Source: Oscillospiraceae bacterium (GTDB lineage: Bacteria; Bacillota; Clostridia; Oscillospirales; Ruminococcaceae). From it: DNA of 64,000 bases. The stretch is taken from the NCBI GenBank assembly GCA_021203065.1, contig JAJQBX010000012.1, positions 62,001 through 126,000 of the forward strand, read 5' to 3'. A model generated the notes under the pieces. The model was not told the origin of the DNA, did no database searches, and saw only the letters and a list, made by a program, of their open reading frames with translations. The position numbers and the translations under genes are program-made. Below are positions 43,983 through 53,069 of the stretch, one piece after another. The stretch's first letter is position 1; each line of letters starts with the position of its first letter.

Positions 43983-45785
43983 CTATTCTCTGCCTGTAAT
44001 AAAACTTTTTATCAATGGTATAAACTCATTAGCGTATTTCTCACACTTTCTGGTTCCTACTCCAGACAGCATCATGAATTGGCTCTCAGTTAAAGGCATA
44101 TTTGATGCCATTTCGTGCAAAGTTTTATCACTGAATATAACATATGGTGGGACTCGCTCGGACTTTGCAAGTTCACTGCGCTTCTGGCGGAGCTTTTCAA
44201 AAAGCCTCGGATTATCGTAGGTTCTTGATTTGTCTTTCTCTCGTTTTCCTTGCTCCTTAGTCACCTTGATAACAACCGTCTCCGAAAGAATATCGTGGCT
44301 CTTTTCGGTCAGGCGGAGGGTGTAGTAGTCACCGGTTTTCAGGTAGCCGGAGCGGAGGAGGTACTCGGAAATCTCTTTAAGGCGTTTCGGGGAGATGTCC
44401 TTAAGGCAGCCGTAGCCTTTTCTGTCAATGAGGTGGAACTTTTCAAGCTTCTCGTTCTCCTTACCTCTGACAAAGTCGAAAAGCATCGACTGACTGCACT
44501 TCTCCGACGTCATGGCGACGCATGCGACGAGCTTTCTTGCCGCATTTGTGACGTCGACCTCGTCGCACTGGGCAAGACAATTTGAGCAGTTATTGCAGTG
44601 TCCGCAGCCGGATTCTCCGAAATATTTCAGGATGTAATCCCGGAGACAATCGGTAGTGGTGGCGTAGAAGGTCATCAGCTTGAGGCGTTCGAGGTCCTTT
44701 GCCCTGATGGCTTGCTGCTCAGATTCGCTCAGCTCAGGGTTGCTGTTCTGGTCGATAAGAAACTGGTTCGTTCTGACATCACCGGCAGCATAGAGGAGAA
44801 TGCAGTCGGATTTGAGACCGTCACGCCCTGCACGCCCCGCCTCCTGATAGTAGGCTTCAAGGCTCTTCGGCATGCCGTTGTGGATAACAAACCGGACGTC
44901 CGACTTGTCGATTCCCATTCCAAAGGCGTTTGTTGCAACCATCACGAGCTTGTCGCCGTAGATGAATGCGTCCTGATTGCGACGTCTCTCCTCCTGAGAG
45001 AGCCCGGCGTGGTATCTCGTCGCAGAAATGCCCGCATTGCAGAGAGCATCGCAGAGCTTCTCGACCTTGTTTCTCGAAATGCAGTAGACAATGCCGCTCT
45101 GGTTGGGGTGGGTTCTGACATAATCCAGAATAAAATTCGTCCTGTTTGGAAGACTCCGGTGGGTTTCAAAATACAGATTCGGTCGGTCGAAGCCGGTTAC
45201 GAGAGTTTTCGGAAAAGAAAGCCTCAGGTGGGTTATGATGTCGTCCCGGACACGCTTTGTGGCGGTTGCGGTGAACGCTCCGACAACCGGACGGTGGGGA
45301 AGACTTTCGATAAACCGGTGAATTTTAAGATAGCTCGGTCGGAAATCCTGTCCCCATTGGGAGACGCAGTGCGCCTCGTCGACGGCGACAAACGAAATCT
45401 CACACTCTTCTGCGATGCTTGAAAAGCTGTCAATCTCAAGCCGCTCTGGTGCTACATATATGATCTTGTATTCGCCAGCTCTGGCAAGCTCGAGTGCTTC
45501 AAAATATTCATGCTGGGAAAGCGAGCTGTTGAAGTAGCAGGCAGGAATTCCCGCCTGATTCAGTGCTCCGACCTGATCCTTCATAAGCGAGATAAGAGGG
45601 GAGATGACAACGGTGATTCCCGGGAGCATCATTGCCGGAACCTGATAGCAGACGGACTTTCCAGCTCCTGTCGGCATGATTCCAAGCGCATCCTGACCGG
45701 ATAAAACTGCGTCGATAAGCTCCTCCTGACCCTCACGGAAGCTGTCATAGCCGAAATATTTTTTTAGAACTTCAAGCTTTGTCAT
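43983..45785 (-). CDS. recQ: ATP-dependent DNA helicase RecQ
   Basis: A 600-residue 3'-5' helicase for recombination and fork repair. Helicase motifs: GIMPTGAGKSVCYQVP near residue 45, VDEAHCVSQWGQDFRPSY near 140, TATATKRV, and motif VI YYQEAGRAGRDGLKSDC near 310. A four-cysteine zinc site follows (CGHCNNCSNCLAQC), then the winged-helix RQC and an HRDC domain near the C terminus (SGVGTRKCEKYANEF). ATG at 45785 has AGAGG eight bases upstream; a GTG three codons earlier is less likely. Confidence 0.95.
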   Translation of the reverse strand: MTKLEVLKKYFGYDSFREGQEELIDAVLSGQDALGIMPTGAGKSVCYQVPAMMLPGITVVISPLISLMKDQVGALNQAGIPACYFNSSLSQHEYFEALELARAGEYKIIYVAPERLEIDSFSSIAEECEISFVAVDEAHCVSQWGQDFRPSYLKIHRFIESLPHRPVVGAFTATATKRVRDDIITHLRLSFPKTLVTGFDRPNLYFETHRSLPNRTNFILDYVRTHPNQSGIVYCISRNKVEKLCDALCNAGISATRYHAGLSQEERRRNQDAFIYGDKLVMVATNAFGMGIDKSDVRFVIHNGMPKSLEAYYQEAGRAGRDGLKSDCILLYAAGDVRTNQFLIDQNSNPELSESEQQAIRAKDLERLKLMTFYATTTDCLRDYILKYFGESGCGHCNNCSNCLAQCDEVDVTNAARKLVACVAMTSEKCSQSMLFDFVRGKENEKLEKFHLIDRKGYGCLKDISPKRLKEISEYLLRSGYLKTGDYYTLRLTEKSHDILSETVVIKVTKEQGKREKDKSRTYDNPRLFEKLRQKRSELAKSERVPPYVIFSDKTLHEMASNMPLTESQFMMLSGVGTRKCEKYANEFIPLIKSFITGRE

Positions 45786-45800
45786 CCACTTCACCTCTTT

Positions 45801-45832
45801 AAAAAATCCCCCGACTGCTTCGCCGGGGGATT
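45801..45832 (-). terminator. Terminator after the GH94 gene
   Basis: Minus-strand stem AATCCCCCG / CGGGGGATT followed by TTTT; lies between the GH94 stop and recQ. Confidence 0.8.
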
Positions 45833-45844
45833 CTGTTGTTAATA

Positions 45845-48241
45845 TCAGCCCAAGATAACGGTAACCTTGTTCTCACTCTTCAGCTTATCGGCAGGAATGA
45901 GGTTGCCACTGAGAGTTTCGCCGTTGAGAATGAGCGTCTTGACTCCGCTTTCAACGTGGTCGGGGTTCTGAACATCTATGTCAAGGTGAGTTCCCCTGAA
46001 GCTCTTCGACATGGTGAAGCCATCCCACTCAGCGGGAATTGCCGGGTTCACGACTAAGCCGTCAGCATTCGGTCTCATTCCGCATATACCCTCGACACAG
46101 CCGACCATGACGGTTGAAGCGGTGCCGGTGAGCCAGTGAACGTGGGCTCTGCCCTCATAGGGTGAAGCGGTAGACTCAACGAACTGTCCGTGAACATAGG
46201 GCTCGATAACACGGATTTCAGCCTTGTCGTTCATAGAGGCAGGTGAGCTCTCCATGAAGTATTCAAACGCCCTGTTTCCGTGTCCCAAGAGCGATTCAGC
46301 AAGAATTGCCCAGCCCTGAGACTGCGAGAAGATGCCGCCGTTTTCCTTGGTATCCGGGTTGAAGATGTGCATCAAAGCACCGTCAAACATGTGATCAATG
46401 TACGGGGGATCCAAGAGCTTGACGCCATAGGGAGTGTTGAGTATCTCGTGGACGCTCTCCATAGCGGTGTCACCCTGCTCCTTTGTTGCAAATCCGGAGA
46501 TGACAGCCCAGCTCTGAGGATTCAGCCACATGCTTGCCTCAGGGTCGCTCTTTGCGCCGACAACGACGTTGTCCTCACGGATTCCTCTTATGAATCTGTC
46601 CTCATCCCAGCACTTTTCGAGTGAAGAGTGAAGCTCAGACTGAATCTTATCGATATATGTGACGTATTCACTGTCGCCACGCTCAGTTGCCCAGTCATGC
46701 ATCATTGTCATTGCATAGTAGAGCTGGAATGCGACGAATGTCGATTCGCCCTTTGCGCCGAGTCTCAAGCAGTCGTTCCAGTCAGCGTGAAGACCTGCAG
46801 GCATATTGTGAGCACCCAAACGCTCCATCGAGAAGTTGATGGCACGCTTCAAGTGGTCGTAAACGGTGTCCTCGCCGCCGTTGGCATAGACGATGACTTC
46901 GTCAAGGAAAGCCTTGTTTCCGCTCTCGCCGATGTATTTGTAAATGGTCGGGAAGAGCCAGAGAGCGTCGTCTGCACGATATGACGGATGCCCAGTTGCC
47001 TGAACATAGGAAGCCTGATCGGGAGTGTCCTCGTGACCGGCATTGTGGTTGAACTTGACCAAGGGAAGTCCGCCGCCGTTGTCGACCTGCGCCGAAATCA
47101 TGAAGCGGATCTTGTCAAGAGCCATTTCGGGGTCGAGATGAATGATTCCCTGAATGTCCTGAACGGTGTCACGGTAGCCATAGCCGTTCCGAAGACCGCA
47201 GTAGATTAAGGATGCCGCTCTTGACCAAGTGAAGGTGATGAAGCACTGGTAGGAGTTCCAGACGTTAATCATGTTGTTGAACTCCTCGCTCGGAGTTGAA
47301 ACGGAGAAGTTCTCAAGCTTTCTGTGCCAGAAATCTACGAGCTCTTCAACCTCCTTATCTACAAGACCCTTTGTCTCGTACTTAGCCATAATTTCATTGG
47401 CAGCCTTATTATCTCTCTGACCGAGGATGTAGATAAGCTCCTTGGTTTCACCGGGTTCGAGGGTTATATCCGACTGCAGAGCTCCGCAGCCGTTTGAGTT
47501 GTAGTTCAGCTCATTATTGCACTTGCCACTTTCAACTGCAATCGGGTTTGCATAGGAGCGGTAGCTTCCGATAAAAGCATCAGGAGAGCCATTATAGGCA
47601 GTCACTTTCTCGCCTACAAGACCGAAGAAACGCTCACGATGGTTCGAGCCGGTTGCGTCTTTTCCGGAATTCTCGTTGATATGCTGGAGGATCTTGTTGC
47701 CCTCAAAGGATGTTCTTGTTATGAAAAGTGTGTACTGGAGGTTGACCTGATCCTGCTCATAGTTGTTGTCGTTTGTGAATTCGACGTAGCCGTAAAGAGA
47801 AAGATTTTTCGGCTTATCGGAGGTGTTGGTAACCTTGGTGCGCCATACTTCATAGGTAGCGTTCATCGGGACATAATAAGTCACTTCCGAATGAACGTCT
47901 GAATAGTCTGCGGAAATAATGGTGTAGCCTGTTCCGTGTCTGCACTCGCTCTTGTATTTGTCCAAGGGCTTTCCGACCGGCTGCCATGAGGCTGACCAGT
48001 AATCCTTAGAATCGTTGTCTCTTATGTAGACGTATCTTCCGGGAAGAGCGATATTTGTGTTGAAGCGATAGCGTATGATTCTGCCGTTTGCGCCGCTCTG
48101 AACAAAGCTGTAGCCGCCGGCATTGTTGGAGATGATTGCACCGTAGGCAGGTGAACCTAAGTAGTTGCACCATGGTGCGGGAGTGTCGGGCTTGGTGACG
48201 ACATACTCCTTTTTTTCAAGGTCAAAATGTCCGTAATTCAT
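45845..48241 (-). CDS. GH94 glycoside phosphorylase (cellobiose/chitobiose phosphorylase type)
   Basis: A 798-residue GH94 enzyme that splits a beta-1,4 disaccharide with phosphate to give a sugar-1-phosphate, saving ATP. The start MNYGHFDLEKKEYVVTKPD and PWCNYLG are typical. The catalytic acid is the Asp in LHADWNDCLRLGAKGES near residue 487, followed by the TG..H phosphate-binding region WLTGTASTVMVG. By N-terminal resemblance it could be a cellobiose or an N,N'-diacetylchitobiose phosphorylase; I cannot choose. No signal peptide, so cytoplasmic. Single gene with its own promoter and a large palindrome in the leader. Confidence 0.88.
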   Translation of the reverse strand: MNYGHFDLEKKEYVVTKPDTPAPWCNYLGSPAYGAIISNNAGGYSFVQSGANGRIIRYRFNTNIALPGRYVYIRDNDSKDYWSASWQPVGKPLDKYKSECRHGTGYTIISADYSDVHSEVTYYVPMNATYEVWRTKVTNTSDKPKNLSLYGYVEFTNDNNYEQDQVNLQYTLFITRTSFEGNKILQHINENSGKDATGSNHRERFFGLVGEKVTAYNGSPDAFIGSYRSYANPIAVESGKCNNELNYNSNGCGALQSDITLEPGETKELIYILGQRDNKAANEIMAKYETKGLVDKEVEELVDFWHRKLENFSVSTPSEEFNNMINVWNSYQCFITFTWSRAASLIYCGLRNGYGYRDTVQDIQGIIHLDPEMALDKIRFMISAQVDNGGGLPLVKFNHNAGHEDTPDQASYVQATGHPSYRADDALWLFPTIYKYIGESGNKAFLDEVIVYANGGEDTVYDHLKRAINFSMERLGAHNMPAGLHADWNDCLRLGAKGESTFVAFQLYYAMTMMHDWATERGDSEYVTYIDKIQSELHSSLEKCWDEDRFIRGIREDNVVVGAKSDPEASMWLNPQSWAVISGFATKEQGDTAMESVHEILNTPYGVKLLDPPYIDHMFDGALMHIFNPDTKENGGIFSQSQGWAILAESLLGHGNRAFEYFMESSPASMNDKAEIRVIEPYVHGQFVESTASPYEGRAHVHWLTGTASTVMVGCVEGICGMRPNADGLVVNPAIPAEWDGFTMSKSFRGTHLDIDVQNPDHVESGVKTLILNGETLSGNLIPADKLKSENKVTVILG

Positions 48242-48294
48242 TGGTGTGGTGTCCTCCTGTACTTAAAATAAAATATAGGTATCGTTTAAGAGAA

Positions 48295-48330
48295 TATAGC
48301 CAGTCCAGTTTGCGCACTGAACTGACTATA
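48295..48330. promoter_or_regulatory. Palindrome in the GH94 gene leader
   Basis: Two 15-base arms, TATAGCCAGTCCAGT and ACTGAACTGACTATA, match as reverse complements with two mismatches around six bases. It starts at the edge of the -10 box and covers the transcription start, a standard repressor position. Confidence 0.6.
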
Positions 48331-48358
48331 TTATATCATTCCAAAAACCACTTTACAA
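48330..48358 (-). promoter_or_regulatory. Promoter of the GH94 gene
   Basis: Minus strand TTGTAA (48358-48353), 17 bases, TATAAT (48335-48330). Confidence 0.7.
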
Positions 48359-48373
48359 GGGCTTTTGAGAATT

Positions 48374-49591
48374 TTAAGCGGCGAGTTCCTCACCCGTAAG
48401 ACTTTCCGTCGCTTCAAGCATATTCTCGATAAAAATTCCATAGCCTCTTGTCGGGTCGCTCACGAAAACGTGGGTGACAGCCCCGACAAGCTTTCCGTCC
48501 TGAATGATGGGGCTTCCGCTCATCCCCTGAACTATTCCTCCGGTGAGCTCGAGTAGCTCCGGGTCGGTCACCTTGATGACGATATTTTTCGACTTCGCCG
48601 CCGAGCTTAAGGTAACCCGTTCTATCTCAATCTCAAATTCCTGCGGAGTCGAGCCGTCAATGGTCGTGAGAATCGTTGCCGCACCCGTTCTGACCTCTGC
48701 TTTGTAGGCTATGGGAATGGCTTCCTGCCTTGAGGGGTAGGTCATAGTCCCGAAAATACCCTGTTCGCAGTTGAGTTCAATAGTTCCCGAAGCGAGACCC
48801 GAGACGAACGTCCCGTAAAGCTCTCCGGGACAGCCTCTTGTGCCTTTGTCGTAGCCCGTTATGACGACGTCGACAATCTCGCCCGAGCCCAAGGGCAGGG
48901 TGGTGAGCGTGTCGCTGTCAGAGATAGGATGCCCGAGTGCCCCGAAAATTCCCGTTTCCGGGTCGATGAATGTCAGCGTCCCGACCCCTGCAGTGCTGTC
49001 CCGGATCCAGAGACCGGCTTTGTAGACCCCGTCCTTTTCGGAATATACTGGCGTAACCGTAGTTTCAAAGCTTCTGCCGTTTCGCATCACTTCAAATGTG
49101 ATTGGCTCGCCCTGTGAGCTCTCGATAATCTCAGAAAGCCTTGCCGATGAGATGATCTCTTCGCCGTTTGCACGGATGATATTGTCGCCTGCGCATATTC
49201 CGGCTTCGTAAGCCGGTGAAACGCCGTCGGTAACCTCTGCCGTTTTCACAACCATAACTCCGTCGGTCAGAAGCTTCACCCCTACCGGCGAGCCTCCCGG
49301 AATGAGCATCTTTGCATCAGTTCTGACTATCTTCGCACTCTTTACGGGAATCACCCCGCAAAGCTTTATCTCTGCAATAGTTTCTTCCGTGACAGAGTCA
49401 CGTGTACTGGCGGCAACCACAGCTTCGCCCGATTCTATAGTAATATCGAACAGGCAGTCGATAGTGGCAGTGACTCCGTCCGACAGATAATAGGTGTCCG
49501 GCAGAACGGCGTCATAGTATCCCACAATTCCCATGAGTGACAGTGAAATGATCAAAAATGCCGCCGCAATGCTCTTTGTCAGCCTCTTCAT
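48374..49591 (-). CDS. spoIVB: Stage IV sporulation protease SpoIVB
   Basis: A 405-residue S55 peptidase. In Bacillus it is made in the forespore and cleaves SpoIVFA to trigger pro-sigma-K processing. It has an N-terminal membrane anchor (residues 8-25), a PDZ domain near 110-200 (GISPAYEAGICAGDNIIRANGEEI-like) and the protease domain with the histidine in IFGALGHPISDSD near 240 and catalytic serine in GGIVQGMSGSPII near 365. Good evidence that the organism sporulates or descends from sporulators. No clear forespore sigma-G promoter was found by eye. Confidence 0.93.
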   Translation of the reverse strand: MKRLTKSIAAAFLIISLSLMGIVGYYDAVLPDTYYLSDGVTATIDCLFDITIESGEAVVAASTRDSVTEETIAEIKLCGVIPVKSAKIVRTDAKMLIPGGSPVGVKLLTDGVMVVKTAEVTDGVSPAYEAGICAGDNIIRANGEEIISSARLSEIIESSQGEPITFEVMRNGRSFETTVTPVYSEKDGVYKAGLWIRDSTAGVGTLTFIDPETGIFGALGHPISDSDTLTTLPLGSGEIVDVVITGYDKGTRGCPGELYGTFVSGLASGTIELNCEQGIFGTMTYPSRQEAIPIAYKAEVRTGAATILTTIDGSTPQEFEIEIERVTLSSAAKSKNIVIKVTDPELLELTGGIVQGMSGSPIIQDGKLVGAVTHVFVSDPTRGYGIFIENMLEATESLTGEELAA

Positions 49592-49698
49592 AAGTTTTAA
49601 AAGTTCCTTTCCTCGTGATTTCGAAGATAGTTTTTGCAGTCAGCCCGAAAATAATCAAGCATTATTTTCTTTGGAAGCTTACTTGCAGAAAATTTCAC

Positions 49699-49728
49699 TT
49701 GCATAGTAATACCACGTTGTGCTATAAT
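49699..49728 (+). promoter_or_regulatory. Promoter of the DUF2500-murI block
   Basis: TTGCAT (49699-49704), 18 bases, TATAAT (49723-49728). Confidence 0.65.
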
Positions 49729-49768
49729 AGAGGCTGATGAATTTTATGCTCTAAGGGAGGCAGTTTTC

Positions 49769-50110
49769 ATGGGTAGTTTCTTCAGCTTTTTAGCGATGAT
49801 AGTTTTCTTCGTCATTCTCATAATGTTCATAGTCACGATGGTCCGAAGCGGCGGCGAGTCGTATCGCAGAAGCACCGTTCCTCCGGCAAACGCTCAGGCG
49901 AAAGCTACGTCAAAAAGAACAGAAGCACCTCCTGAGCACTCAAAAATCAATGGCGACCTGCATTATGTCACATTCACCCTCGACGATGGCAAGCAAATCG
50001 AGCTCACGGTTTCGCCCAACGAGTACGAGACAATAGTCTTCGACGTGGAGGGCGAGCTCTACTATCAGGGAACGAGATTTTTGTCGTTTGACCCGAAGAA
50101 AATTCTGTAA
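49769..50110 (+). CDS. DUF2500 membrane protein
   Basis: A 113-residue protein with one N-terminal transmembrane helix (FLAMIVFFVILIMFIVTMV), a polar linker and a small beta domain (LHYVTFTLDDGKQIELTVS, EYETIVFDVEGELYYQGTRF) of the DUF2500 type. Function unknown. CTAAGGGAGG precedes the ATG. First gene of a probable operon that reaches murI. Confidence 0.8.
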   Translation: MGSFFSFLAMIVFFVILIMFIVTMVRSGGESYRRSTVPPANAQAKATSKRTEAPPEHSKINGDLHYVTFTLDDGKQIELTVSPNEYETIVFDVEGELYYQGTRFLSFDPKKIL

Positions 50111-50156
50111 TCAGCGTAGCAGGACGGCATAATCTTAATCCGGAGGATTTTCGAAA

Positions 50157-50738
50157 ATGAACAAGATAAGATACGACGATTGGGCGTTTACAATTTTTCT
50201 TAAGGTCGTTGCGACAGCGGCTTTCCTGTGGTCGGGATTTTTCTGGTCAGGGGTTACCATTCTCAATTTCTATATGTTTAACACCGATGAGTCGTATCGT
50301 GCAACCGGTTTCCTTGTGGCGTCGATAATTCTTCTTGTTTCGCTGATATTGATGTTTTTACGGATGTACATCATCCAGTTCCCACTCTGCGTGGTGGGTT
50401 CAATAATCTATCTTGTGCAGGCTGGACAGCTCATCGACGTCATCGAAAGCTACACCATCCGCTACATACCGGAGCTGCTTTTGTTCATAGTCTCGCTGAT
50501 TCTCTTTATTCTGCATATGGCAAGGGTGATCTCGAAGAGCCTTGGTGAGAAGGAGACATTCAACACCTCTCCTGCTGAAAGCATCATCGGCGACGGTGTG
50601 ACTGTCGAATATCGCAAAGAGGAAAAGCCGAAGAAAGAAAAGAAATCCCGCAAGGAAAAGAAGAAAAAAGCTCCTGAGCCGGAATATTCCGAAGATCCCG
50701 AGAATAATATAGACGAAACAACACCCGATGGGGATTGA
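50157..50738 (+). CDS. Hypothetical membrane protein with charged tail
   Basis: A 193-residue protein with four transmembrane helices in residues 10-130 and a C-terminal cytoplasmic tail alternating lysine-rich (KPKKEKKSRKEKKKK) and acidic stretches. No family recognised. CGGAGGATTT precedes the ATG. Its end overlaps or abuts the start of murI. Confidence 0.65.
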   Translation: MNKIRYDDWAFTIFLKVVATAAFLWSGFFWSGVTILNFYMFNTDESYRATGFLVASIILLVSLILMFLRMYIIQFPLCVVGSIIYLVQAGQLIDVIESYTIRYIPELLLFIVSLILFILHMARVISKSLGEKETFNTSPAESIIGDGVTVEYRKEEKPKKEKKSRKEKKKKAPEPEYSEDPENNIDETTPDGD

Positions 50739-50745
50739 CATTAGT

Positions 50746-51591
50746 ATGACAACTGACACTTCAAATATAACAAAAAACAGTGCCATAGGCGTTTTCGATT
50801 CCGGTATGGGCGGGCTTACCGCTGTCCGGGAATTAAGACGCCTTATGCCGCATGAGGATATAATCTATCTTGGCGATACCGCAAGAGTTCCCTATGGCAC
50901 AAAAAGCCGTGAGACGATAACGAAGTATGCTCTGCAGGACTTTGCTTTTTTGAAGCAGTTCGGAGTGAAGCTGACTATCGCCGCATGCGGAACGGTCTCA
51001 TCTGTAGTAGCTCCCGAAAGCCTCACCGGAGAGGGACTCTATACCGGAGTGATCAGACCTGCAGTGTTAGCGGCAATTAATTCCACGAAAAACGGCAAAA
51101 TAGCCGTCATAGGCACTTCTGCGACGATAAGAAGCGGGAGCTATAAACGGCTGATAAACGAGATTATGCCCGAGGCGGAGGTCTACGAAAAGGACTGCCC
51201 GATGTTTGTACCCTTGGTCGAGAACGGCTTTGTCGGCAGAGACAATCTTCCCTGCAGTATGATAGCCCGGGAGTATCTTGAGCCGCTTAAAAAGACCGGA
51301 GTCGACACCCTCATCATGGGCTGCACCCACTATCCGATAATCGCCGATGTCATCGGCGACGTGATGGGCGACGGTGTCAGGCTTATCTCGTCAGGTGGCG
51401 AAGCGGGAAGATATGCAAGCGAACTTCTCCGGGAGAATAATCTTCTTTCTGACAGAGAAAACGATGGAAAGATGACCCTATACTGCACCGACAGCGTCGA
51501 GCTTTTCCGGGAGAACGCAGTTCACTTCTTGGGCGAGATTGACAACGCAGAAATCAAGGGCTGCACATTAGAGCCCTCTCAGTCAGCCTGA
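50746..51591 (+). CDS. murI: Glutamate racemase MurI
   Basis: A 281-residue enzyme that makes D-glutamate for peptidoglycan. Seen: GVFDSGMGGLTAVREL, YLGDTARVPYGTKS, first catalytic cysteine in AACGTVSS near residue 72 and the second in MGCTHYPI near residue 187. The usual first motif is ACNTASA; here the Asn after the cysteine is Gly. The start may be ATG 50746 or 50728; both precede NSAIGVFDSG. The last codons (EPSQSA, stop) lie in a family A repeat, so the C terminus is repeat-derived. Confidence 0.9.
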   Translation: MTTDTSNITKNSAIGVFDSGMGGLTAVRELRRLMPHEDIIYLGDTARVPYGTKSRETITKYALQDFAFLKQFGVKLTIAACGTVSSVVAPESLTGEGLYTGVIRPAVLAAINSTKNGKIAVIGTSATIRSGSYKRLINEIMPEAEVYEKDCPMFVPLVENGFVGRDNLPCSMIAREYLEPLKKTGVDTLIMGCTHYPIIADVIGDVMGDGVRLISSGGEAGRYASELLRENNLLSDRENDGKMTLYCTDSVELFRENAVHFLGEIDNAEIKGCTLEPSQSA

Positions 51592-51620
51592 CGGCTGACA
51601 GCTCTCCCAAAGGAAGAGCC
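51571..51620. repeat. Dispersed extragenic repeat, family A, overlapping the murI end
   Basis: GAGCCCTCTCAGTCAGCC, a GTCAGCC/GGCTGAC hairpin and CTCTCCC; inverse orientation relative to the copy at 14.4 kb. The murI stop lies inside it. Confidence 0.7.
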
Positions 51621-51657
51621 AAGAAATAAGCAATAAGCAGAGAAATTGAGGAATAAT

Positions 51658-52086
51658 ATGCAAGACGTAATGATAACAATAGTAAACTCAATGGTGGTTG
51701 ACAAGAACGAGAAGCCGGATGTGACTGAGGTCATAACCGAGGGCAAGCTTGAGATGGTCGAGGACGGCTGCATTTTAAGCTACGACCTTGACCCGGAGGA
51801 GGGCGTGGAGAAGCCCGGCAACCACACCGAGATGATTCTTGACGGGAACAGCTTCAACTTTATGCGAGTTGGCATGTATGGTGCTGATTTTCTGGTAGAG
51901 CCGGGAGTGAGAAACCAGACTCTTTACCGTATGCCTTTTGGCAACATGACCATCGGAGTTCTGGGAAAGGAGCTCAAAACGGACATAGGCACTGAGCGGG
52001 GAAGCATCACCGCAAAGTATGAACTCGACTTCAACGCCGCCATGGCTGCTTCATATGTCATGGAGGTAAGCTACCGGGCAATCTGA
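51658..52086 (+). CDS. DUF1934 (YwiB-like) beta-barrel protein
   Basis: A 142-residue protein of the DUF1934 family, a lipocalin-like beta barrel often next to cell-wall or arginyl-tRNA genes. Conserved features are an N-terminal strand pair (VMITIVNSMVV), FLVEPGVRNQTLYRMPFGNMTIGV near residue 80 and the final DFNAAMAASYVMEVSYR strand. Ligand unknown. The ATG at 51658 is preceded by TTGAGGAATAAT. Confidence 0.82.
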   Translation: MQDVMITIVNSMVVDKNEKPDVTEVITEGKLEMVEDGCILSYDLDPEEGVEKPGNHTEMILDGNSFNFMRVGMYGADFLVEPGVRNQTLYRMPFGNMTIGVLGKELKTDIGTERGSITAKYELDFNAAMAASYVMEVSYRAI

Positions 52087-52170
52087 TAAGGATAGAAAAA
52101 AGCTTTCTTGCACATAATAGAGGTGCGCAAAAAATGCGTACACTATTTTTGTGAAAGGAAGCTTGCTTTT

Positions 52171-52452
52171 ATGATAAAGAAAATACTGCTCATCCTGACG
52201 GCGTTCGCCCTCGCAGTCACCATGCTTTCCGGCTGCACCGGAGACATGACCGACGGCGATGTGACGACGAAGAATACCACCGTTTCCACCACGGAGAGGG
52301 CGACCGAGCCGACGACAGAGGCGTCGACGACAGAGTCGTCTGTCACCACAACCGATCTCGGCGACGGCGATCTGATGGAAACAGACGCCAAAGACGAACC
52401 GGATATATCCGGAACAGAAACCCCGACTGAGGGAATACAAGAGGGCTCTTGA
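52171..52452 (+). CDS. Small threonine-rich lipoprotein
   Basis: A 93-residue predicted lipoprotein: signal peptide IKKILLILTAFALAVTM, lipobox LSGC with the lipidated cysteine at about residue 22, and a disordered Thr/Glu/Asp-rich rest (TTERATEPTTEASTTES). No catalytic domain. AAAGGAAG precedes the ATG at 52171. Its stop codon is inside the stem of its own terminator. Confidence 0.75.
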   Translation: MIKKILLILTAFALAVTMLSGCTGDMTDGDVTTKNTTVSTTERATEPTTEASTTESSVTTTDLGDGDLMETDAKDEPDISGTETPTEGIQEGS

Positions 52453-52465
52453 CAAGAGCCCTTTT
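52443..52465 (+). terminator. Terminator after the lipoprotein gene
   Basis: GGGCTCTT-GAC-AAGAGCCC stem and TTTT. The loop and left stem also supply the -35 box of the next promoter. Confidence 0.75.
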
Positions 52466-52477
52466 ACATGCTATAAT
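52449..52477 (+). promoter_or_regulatory. Promoter inside the terminator
   Basis: TTGACA (52449-52454) spans the terminator loop; 17 bases later TATAAT (52472-52477). Drives the P-loop gene at 52505. Confidence 0.7.
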
Positions 52478-52504
52478 ACACAAAATTAACTGACGGAGGG
52501 AAAT

Positions 52505-53068
52505 ATGAAGCTTGTATACATAGTCGGCGATGCCGCAGTGGGAAAGATGACGGTGGGAAAAGAGCTCATGAAGATAACCGATTTGCGGCTTTTCCACAAC
52601 CACATGACAATAGAACCAGTACTCGAAATCTTCGGCGAATGGAACAGCGACGCAATCAAGGGCTTCCGGGACGTCGTCTTCCGTGAGTTCTCGAAATCCG
52701 GAAAGTACGGACTCATTTTCACCTACATGTTCGCTTTTAACCTGCCGAGTGAGTATGAATATCTCAGGCATGTCGAAGAGGTCTGCCGGGAGAATAACCC
52801 TGACCTCGAAGTCTATTTTGTGGAGCTTGACGCCCCATTGGAAATAAGAATCGAACGGAACAAAACCGAAGCCCGTCTCGCCGCCAAGCCCTCAAAACGA
52901 GACCTCGAAACCTCCGAAGCCCGTCTCCTCGCCGATGATAGAAATTATCGCATGGTGAGCCACCCGGGCGAAATGGAAGCGATTTATGAGAACTACCTCA
53001 GAATCGACAATTCCGATATGCCAGCTGAAGAGGCGGCAAGGGTGATTAAGGAGACTTTTGGGTTGTGA
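52505..53068 (+). CDS. P-loop ATP-binding protein, kinase-like
   Basis: A 187-residue P-loop protein. Walker A is VGDAAVGKMTVGKEL at residues 7-21; a kinase-like lid region carries RIERNKTEARLAAKPSKRD near residue 115. It resembles shikimate/adenylate-kinase-like AAA proteins of unknown substrate. GACGGAGGG precedes the ATG. Stand-alone gene. Confidence 0.75.
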   Translation: MKLVYIVGDAAVGKMTVGKELMKITDLRLFHNHMTIEPVLEIFGEWNSDAIKGFRDVVFREFSKSGKYGLIFTYMFAFNLPSEYEYLRHVEEVCRENNPDLEVYFVELDAPLEIRIERNKTEARLAAKPSKRDLETSEARLLADDRNYRMVSHPGEMEAIYENYLRIDNSDMPAEEAARVIKETFGL

Positions 53069-53069
53069 A

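Noticed and set aside
44250..45422. Two long plus-strand frames opposite recQ
   Set aside because: RecQ has all helicase motifs on the minus strand; the antisense frames show no family pattern and no ribosome site.
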